NCBI GenBank assembly: GCA_954870475.1
Contig: OX940969.1
Coordinates: forward strand, 24,632,073-24,696,072
Length of the DNA: 64,000 nucleotides
Source: Euphrasia confusa
Taxonomy: Eukaryota > Streptophyta > Magnoliopsida > Lamiales > Orobanchaceae
Direction of reading: 5' to 3'
Both the position numbers and the translations under genes were made by a program. Positions 59,048 to 64,000 of this stretch are shown piece after piece. Each line of letters starts with the position of its first letter. Position 1 is the stretch's first letter. Under the pieces are notes generated by a model that saw only the letters and a list, made by a program, of their open reading frames with translations, was not told the origin of the DNA and made no database searches.

Positions 59048-60119
59048 ATGCAGAAACCGAATTTCTCACCCGCCGCCCTCTCAACCCCCACCTCCGACTC
59101 GCCGCCGCGAAGCCTGATCTACAATGGCAATCCGTTTCTCTCTCCAACCTCGCCGGACAATCACCTGGAGTCCTCCAACGAATCCTTCTTCGCGTTTCGG
59201 AACTACTCTCCGAGCTCGGTCTCGGACACCGCCTCTCTCGAAGGCGACTGCGTCCACAGTGAATCGAGCTTCATCCTCGAGTACCAGCAGCTCTTCAACG
59301 CACAAACGATCTGCCTCGCGCAGCTCGAGAATGCGATCGAGCGAGTCGACGCCCTCCGCCGCGAGAACGAATCTCTCCGCCTCTCCAACGCCGATCTCTC
59401 CCACCGCGTGGCCTTGCTCTTCTCCCGCGATCGACTTCTCTCGGAATTCAGCCGCCTCAACATCGCCTCCCCTTCCTCCGCCGCTGCTCCGCCTCCCGTT
59501 CGTGTGCCTTCTCCCCAATCTCTGATTACTGAGCACAATCGCTTCGATCGGAGAAATACCGAGCGAGTCTCGCTCCCGAAGAGCATTTCGGTGCGTTCCA
59601 GAGGTTATCGGAAGACGATTCGCCCGAGTCAGGACACTACTCAGCCGAACTCAGTGAGTTAATCCCTAATTTTTTAACCTAGCTTGCATTAGGAAAATCG
59701 ACCAATGATCTTCGAATTGAAATTAAATTTACACGTTTAATATAATACACATATATATTTGCTCTGTGGAATTTGTTAATCTGAAGCAGCTGCAAAGAGT
59801 GTGTGTACCAAAATCTGGGACCAAAAAGGAAGAAGAAGAAGAAGAGGCCCTGGAATTGGACGTGTATAACCAAGGGATGCTGAAAACAGAGCTGTGCAAC
59901 AAATGGCAAGAGACGGGCACATGCCCCTACTCCGACACCTGTCAATTCGCGCACGGGATCAACGAGCTTCGGCCGGTGATCAGGCACCCACGCTACAAGA
60001 CTGAAGTCTGCCGGATGGTGCTCACCGGAGACATCTGCCCGTACGGACACCGCTGCCACTTCCGTCACTCTCTCACCGAGCAGGAGCGGCTCTCGGCGAC
60101 ATCACCAGCATCGCGTTGA
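59048..60119 (+). CDS. Tandem CCCH zinc-finger protein, C3H14/C3H15-like
   Basis: Two exons (59048-59653; 59790-60119), phase 0, about 312 residues. The N-terminal half is Ser/Pro-rich with a helical segment FNAQTICLAQLENAIERVDA. Two zinc fingers near the C-terminus have the exact spacing C-x8-C-x5-C-x3-H (CNKWQETGTCPYSDTCQFAH and CRMVLTGDICPYGHRCHFRH), joined by a short linker and each preceded by a K-T-E-(L/V) lead-in: the RNA-binding TZF of the TTP type. Length and layout match Arabidopsis C3H14 and C3H15/CDM1, which act in secondary-wall, anther and callose control and bind AU-rich mRNAs. I chose the MQKPNF start because it fits family proteins; an in-frame ATG at 59012 is possible. The second exon's acceptor is a double AAGCAG, so two isoforms differing by one Gln could form. 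Confidence 0.9.
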
Positions 60120-60635
60120 TCGAGATAATACTAGGTAATATGGTATTGTGGATATTAAAGCTGGATATATAGTGCATGTGGTCTTATGTGTAAAATGATG
60201 TATGTGGGGTTTGTTATAGATAAATGAAAACAGTAAGGTTGATAGAGGGATACATATATACCCAACTTTTGATAGAAACTCATGAATTGATTTTGATTTT
60301 TGATGAACGATGATCCAGTATTAACTGTGGTTATTCAAGATCTATGTTCAGGCCGAGCGAGCCAATATCAACTCTTGTTTCAGGATAATATTGTCCTTTT
60401 CTCTATTACATGTCATATAGAACAGATTTTCAGTTGTGAAAGATAGATTTTGTCTGAATCTTTTGATACACCAAACTTTTGGTGTGATATACCGAACTAT
60501 ATTGAATCTAATAACATCAACATCTGTGTTTTCATACTCTCTTTTTGTTTTTAATTGTTAAGAGTTAAATCAAAATTTGCAACATATATCATATTAATCT
60601 GTACTGAAGTACAATTACTAGATCAGTGTTTCTTA

Positions 60636-60724
<89 letters not shown>

Positions 60725-61120
60725 AGTATATGAGTAACAACCACCGTTTGGTGAACACAATTTTCCTAGCAAGTTTTAGTGCACCAAAGCCCGTAAATAA
60801 ACACCTAATTCTGGTGGTCTGTTGCAGATGTAAAACAAAAACTGTAGCTTATAATTAGGCCAAGGTAATTTGATGGACTTCTATATTTTTGAATTTTCTA
60901 AAGATAACTTAATATTGATGAGCTCACAACAAACTCAATTAATAGTATTGAAAAAACTAATTATCGGCATTAATTGTATGCTCTCATTCCTGCCTGTTTA
61001 TGATGATGTAAAATAAAATAATTATACGCGTCTTTATAATAATAATATCGACGTGCATTTCCTTATCAGCCCTGCCTAGCTATTTTCTTTTTATATATAA
61101 TACTCGGCTCCTCATTGAAA
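60120..61120. other. Spacer with long microsatellite and NF-YC promoter
   Basis: The CCCH gene's 3' UTR, then the (TA)n tract, then AT-rich promoter. TTATATATAAT at 61091-61101 is a possible TATA box close to the NF-YC ATG. Confidence 0.5.
60639..60720. repeat. (TA)41 microsatellite
   Basis: Uninterrupted TA dinucleotides over 82 bp between the CCCH and NF-YC genes. Confidence 0.97.
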
Positions 61121-61647
61121 ATGAACAATCAAACAAAGAAAAGCGTCATGAACTTCAATCGGTCGATGCAGTCTCCAACCCCACCAAGACCGAATTTGCA
61201 ACTGCATAATTTTATGTCGATGCCAGCCTCCGATCTACATGATAACCATTTGCAGGTAATCAGCCGCTTTAGTGCTCCGGATCAAGTTTGAATCGATGTT
61301 TTTAAACAAGCACCATTATTCCTTTTTAATATATATATATATATGTTTGATTTATTGATGTTGAATTTCTGCGTTGCTGGTGATTTTCTTGCTATGTGTA
61401 TATATGATGCTAGTTAGCTTGTTTATTTATAAGTGCTGATGAATCGAAACTTGAATGAGAAAGGGACATATAGATCATTCAAGATCATATATACATGTTA
61501 TATATCTTGCTCGTTTATTGATTAGTGAGATTGCATTGAAATTCGAATGAAAAACAGACATATATAATGAAGATCATTTTTTATACATGTAATGTGTGTT
61601 CGTTTATTGATCAACATTGATGAATTGAAACTGCAAACACATAAGAT

Positions 61648-61701
<54 letters not shown>

Positions 61702-63164
61702 GGATTATATGTTATTCCTATTTATTTTCTTGGACATTTGTGGCAGAGAGAAAATGGCAGAAATTCAAGTCTTGGAGACGAACTGGAGAAAGAAATGCAA
61801 CGATTCTGGAAGGAACGACTGTCTGAAGTATGCGATAATGACAATGGTATTTTTCTCTCTTTTTTTTTTCGTATAATTTTTGTACAAAATTTTCATTTGT
61901 AAAATGTATGTTCTCTCCGGATATGTTAACACCATCATTGTAGATTTTTTTTGTCAATCTGGCAAAAGGGGGAAAATAGATTTATTACAAAGAATAAAAT
62001 AGAAATTCTTGTTTTCATTTTGGAGAATAATAACTACACAAATCCACATTAATTATTTGGCCAAAAAAGACATTTTCTGTTGGCACATTTTTACCGTATC
62101 GCTACGATTTTGTAGATGTTCGCAGTGCACATACGCTCCCATTGGCGCGTATAAAGAAAGTAATGAAGTCTGATGAACAAGTCAAGGTAATGCAATATAT
62201 ATGTATATCCATTTTATATATATAATACATTCTTTTTTCTTTAAAATGTAATTATCAATATTATGATAATTAAAAATATATATGCAGATGATTAGTGCTG
62301 ATACACCAGTGGTGATAGCTAAAGCTTGTGAAATGTTCATAATGGAGCTTTCGCAGCGTGCATGGATTCATACTCAACAGAAGAAACGCAGAACCCTGCA
62401 GCGTAATGATGTCGCGAATGCAATCAGAGACGAGGACCTCTTAGCCTTCCTTGAGGATGTCGTCCCCATGGAAACAATTACCTACAATCAGGTAAATTTT
62501 AGTTTTGATTTTTTTCACTTCTTTTACAACACCAATTTACTTAACATTTACCGAAAAAGCTTTTCTTTTCTATAAGTTGCAATATGTTTTTGCAATCACT
62601 AGCTACTTAATTTTTTTGTCTAGAGTGATGATGAATTTGTGCATCTTATATAGGAAAATCCACTTCCATTCGATGACCATCCCGGAGTGTACGTTCCTAC
62701 CCCAATCCGAGGAAAATCTGTTCATCAATATCCGACGATGAATCAATCGGTACAAACCTAGCTAAATATAACATACCACAATGAAATAAATTAAAATATG
62801 GGATTTTATGATAATTGAATTGTGCTTAATATATATTGATACATATGCTTGCAATGTTATTAGGAGGCGGCTCGAGAAGGTCACCCAACGGTAGCAGCTC
62901 ATAATCATGGCTTCACCTTCCCCATGAATTTCGACTACAACTTCAATTATGTAAGCCATATGATTATACTCCCTAGCTCTCTTCTGCTGATCAAAACGTC
63001 TTATTTTTTCTAACAACCACACAAAATCATTTCGTTGAGACGTGTGAAGGAGTATATATAAGTCTCTTAATTCCAATTTGAGTCATATATGCAGCACTTG
63101 GGGTTAGTTTAGTAATTTGATTCTATAAGTCTGTTTGATCTGCTTTCAGGATTTCATGCCGTGA
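61121..63164 (+). CDS. NF-YC (CCAAT-binding histone-fold subunit), divergent
   Basis: Seven exons: 61121-61255, 61747-61846, 62116-62186, 62288-62491, 62654-62749, 62864-62950 and 63150-63164; all junctions are GT-AG and keep frame, giving 235 residues. The histone-fold core reads LPLARIKKVMKSDEQVKMIS, then APVV-like TPVVIAKACEMFIMELSQRA, and ends RRTLQRNDVANAIRDEDLLAFLEDVVP, clearly NF-YC (partner of NF-YB, together recruiting NF-YA or CONSTANS-like factors). Variations from the usual form (WIHTQQ, DEDLLAF) and the Phe/Tyr/Asn tail (FNYDFMP) place it among the divergent NF-YCs. A (TA)n run sits in intron 1. Confidence 0.9.
61652..61700. repeat. (TA)n microsatellite in NF-YC intron 1
   Basis: 49 bp of TA repeats ending 46 bp before exon 2. 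Confidence 0.95.
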
Positions 63165-64000
63165 AAAGAGGAAAGCACAAGATCGACTTGGAGATGATCG
63201 ATGGATTTTGTGCGTCGTCCACCGATTGAATTATCAATAACTTTTATATACATTTGCTGCCTTAATATATTGGTGAGATTGCAAGACTCCATTTTTTATT
63301 GAGAACAAATTGAGTGCTTTTAGCTGAACTCAAACCTTGATCTCAGTTTGTGTTGCTCAAACGTTGTCGTGTTTTAATAATGCGTTTTATACCCGATTGA
63401 CCCGTATGCTCTGCTTATTTGCAAATTTCTACCCTGCTTTATTTTTCAAAATATATTTTGTTGTGAATGATTTAGTAGAAATTTTGGCCATGCATAAATT
63501 AGTACAGTAACTACCTATTCTTTTGGACTTATTTTCAGTTATAATTATTTAATTCAGTTCAAATTTATTAAATTCAATTTAAATATATTAAATTCAAATT
63601 TATTAATTTTAATTTATTTATTTTAATAATATAAATTAAAATAATATTTTAAAAAATTAAAAATCAAATAAAAATGACAGTTTCATTTTATTAATACAAA
63701 ATCAAAATTTAAAACAATTTTCTCTTCAATCATATTTAATTTAAAATTTAAAATTTATACTTATAATATCATATTGTAATAGTTTTTATTTTTAAAATTA
63801 TAATTTTATTATTAATTTTTATAAATTTTATTTTAATGTGTATTATTAAAATAAAAAATTGTGGTAAAAAATTATAAATGTTTAATAAAATTTTAAAAAA
63901 AGTTAATAAAAAAATAAAATGTTTAATTGAAAAGCGTATTTTATGTGTTATATTATAAATGCTTAGTTTTAACAATAATTAATCTCATTTAAGAAAAAGA
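63165..64000. other. 3' flank and very AT-rich spacer
   Basis: NF-YC 3' UTR, then from about 63530 to the end an almost pure A/T stretch with short ATTTAAATT-type repeats. No gene seen. Confidence 0.5.

Noticed and set aside
59081..59536. Long antisense frames opposite the CCCH gene's first exon
   Set aside because: High GC and few stops in a coding exon; no start context or domain, while the plus frame is continuous with the zinc fingers.
60555..60737. Frame of alternating Ile-Tyr
   Set aside because: Translation of the (TA)n microsatellite, not a protein.

Overview
This window is nuclear DNA from a flowering plant, most likely a eudicot. The genes are split by GT-AG introns, the spacers are AT-rich, and several families are plant-specific: LRK10-like receptor kinases, a plant tandem-CCCH protein, a PB1/octicosapeptide protein and a divergent NF-YC. 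The mobile elements are typical plant types (hAT, MULE, PIF/Harbinger, Stowaway-like MITEs and a gag-only LTR element). I cannot name the species from sequence alone.

Region 1 (1-24.7 kb, all minus strand) is a tandem cluster of LRK10-like (LRK10L / WAK-associated) receptor kinases. Two genes at the low-coordinate end (1-1713, cut by the window edge, and 2703-5180) are two-exon receptors whose kinase reads HFD in place of HRD. The rest are RD kinases (HRD) in three units. Each unit has one kinase module: a mini-exon of 33 or 36 nt, a transmembrane exon and a kinase exon. Upstream of each module lie two to four separate ectodomain exons, each with its own ATG, signal peptide and phase-1 splice donor. 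Unit A (5.96-10.8 kb) and unit B (11.07-16.2 kb) are near-identical tandem copies. Unit C (16.6-24.7 kb) has four intact ectodomain exons and a decayed one. All the parts are phase-compatible, so the cluster could make several extracellular domains joined to one shared kinase through alternative first exons. Decayed kinase and ectodomain pieces (1.9-2.2, 10.6-10.8, 16.0-16.2 and 18.9-19.4 kb) record repeated unequal exchange.

Region 2 (25-30 kb) is transposon-rich. It holds one unrecognised small ORF, a hAT element with an 8-bp target duplication, and Stowaway-like MITEs. Region 3 (30.0-40.0 kb, minus) is one large multi-exon gene for a LisH + coiled-coil + HEAT-repeat protein of the RELCH/KIAA1468 type. 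A 1.5-kb LTR element that carries only gag sits in one of its introns with a perfect 5-bp target duplication. A PB1-domain gene follows (41.1-42.6 kb, minus).

Region 4 (43-58 kb) is gene-poor. It contains a polyphenol oxidase fragment (46.4 kb), a broken aldehyde oxidase copy (47.3-48.4 kb), a poly-A retroposon directly abutting a MULE, two small genes (a glycine-rich protein, minus; a basic orphan, plus), a Harbinger MITE, and a C/D-box snoRNA cluster with two U14 genes and at least one further guide snoRNA (54.2-55.0 kb).

Region 5 (59-63.2 kb, plus) carries a tandem CCCH zinc-finger gene (C3H14/C3H15-like) and a seven-exon NF-YC gene. Long (TA)n tracts lie beside and within the latter.
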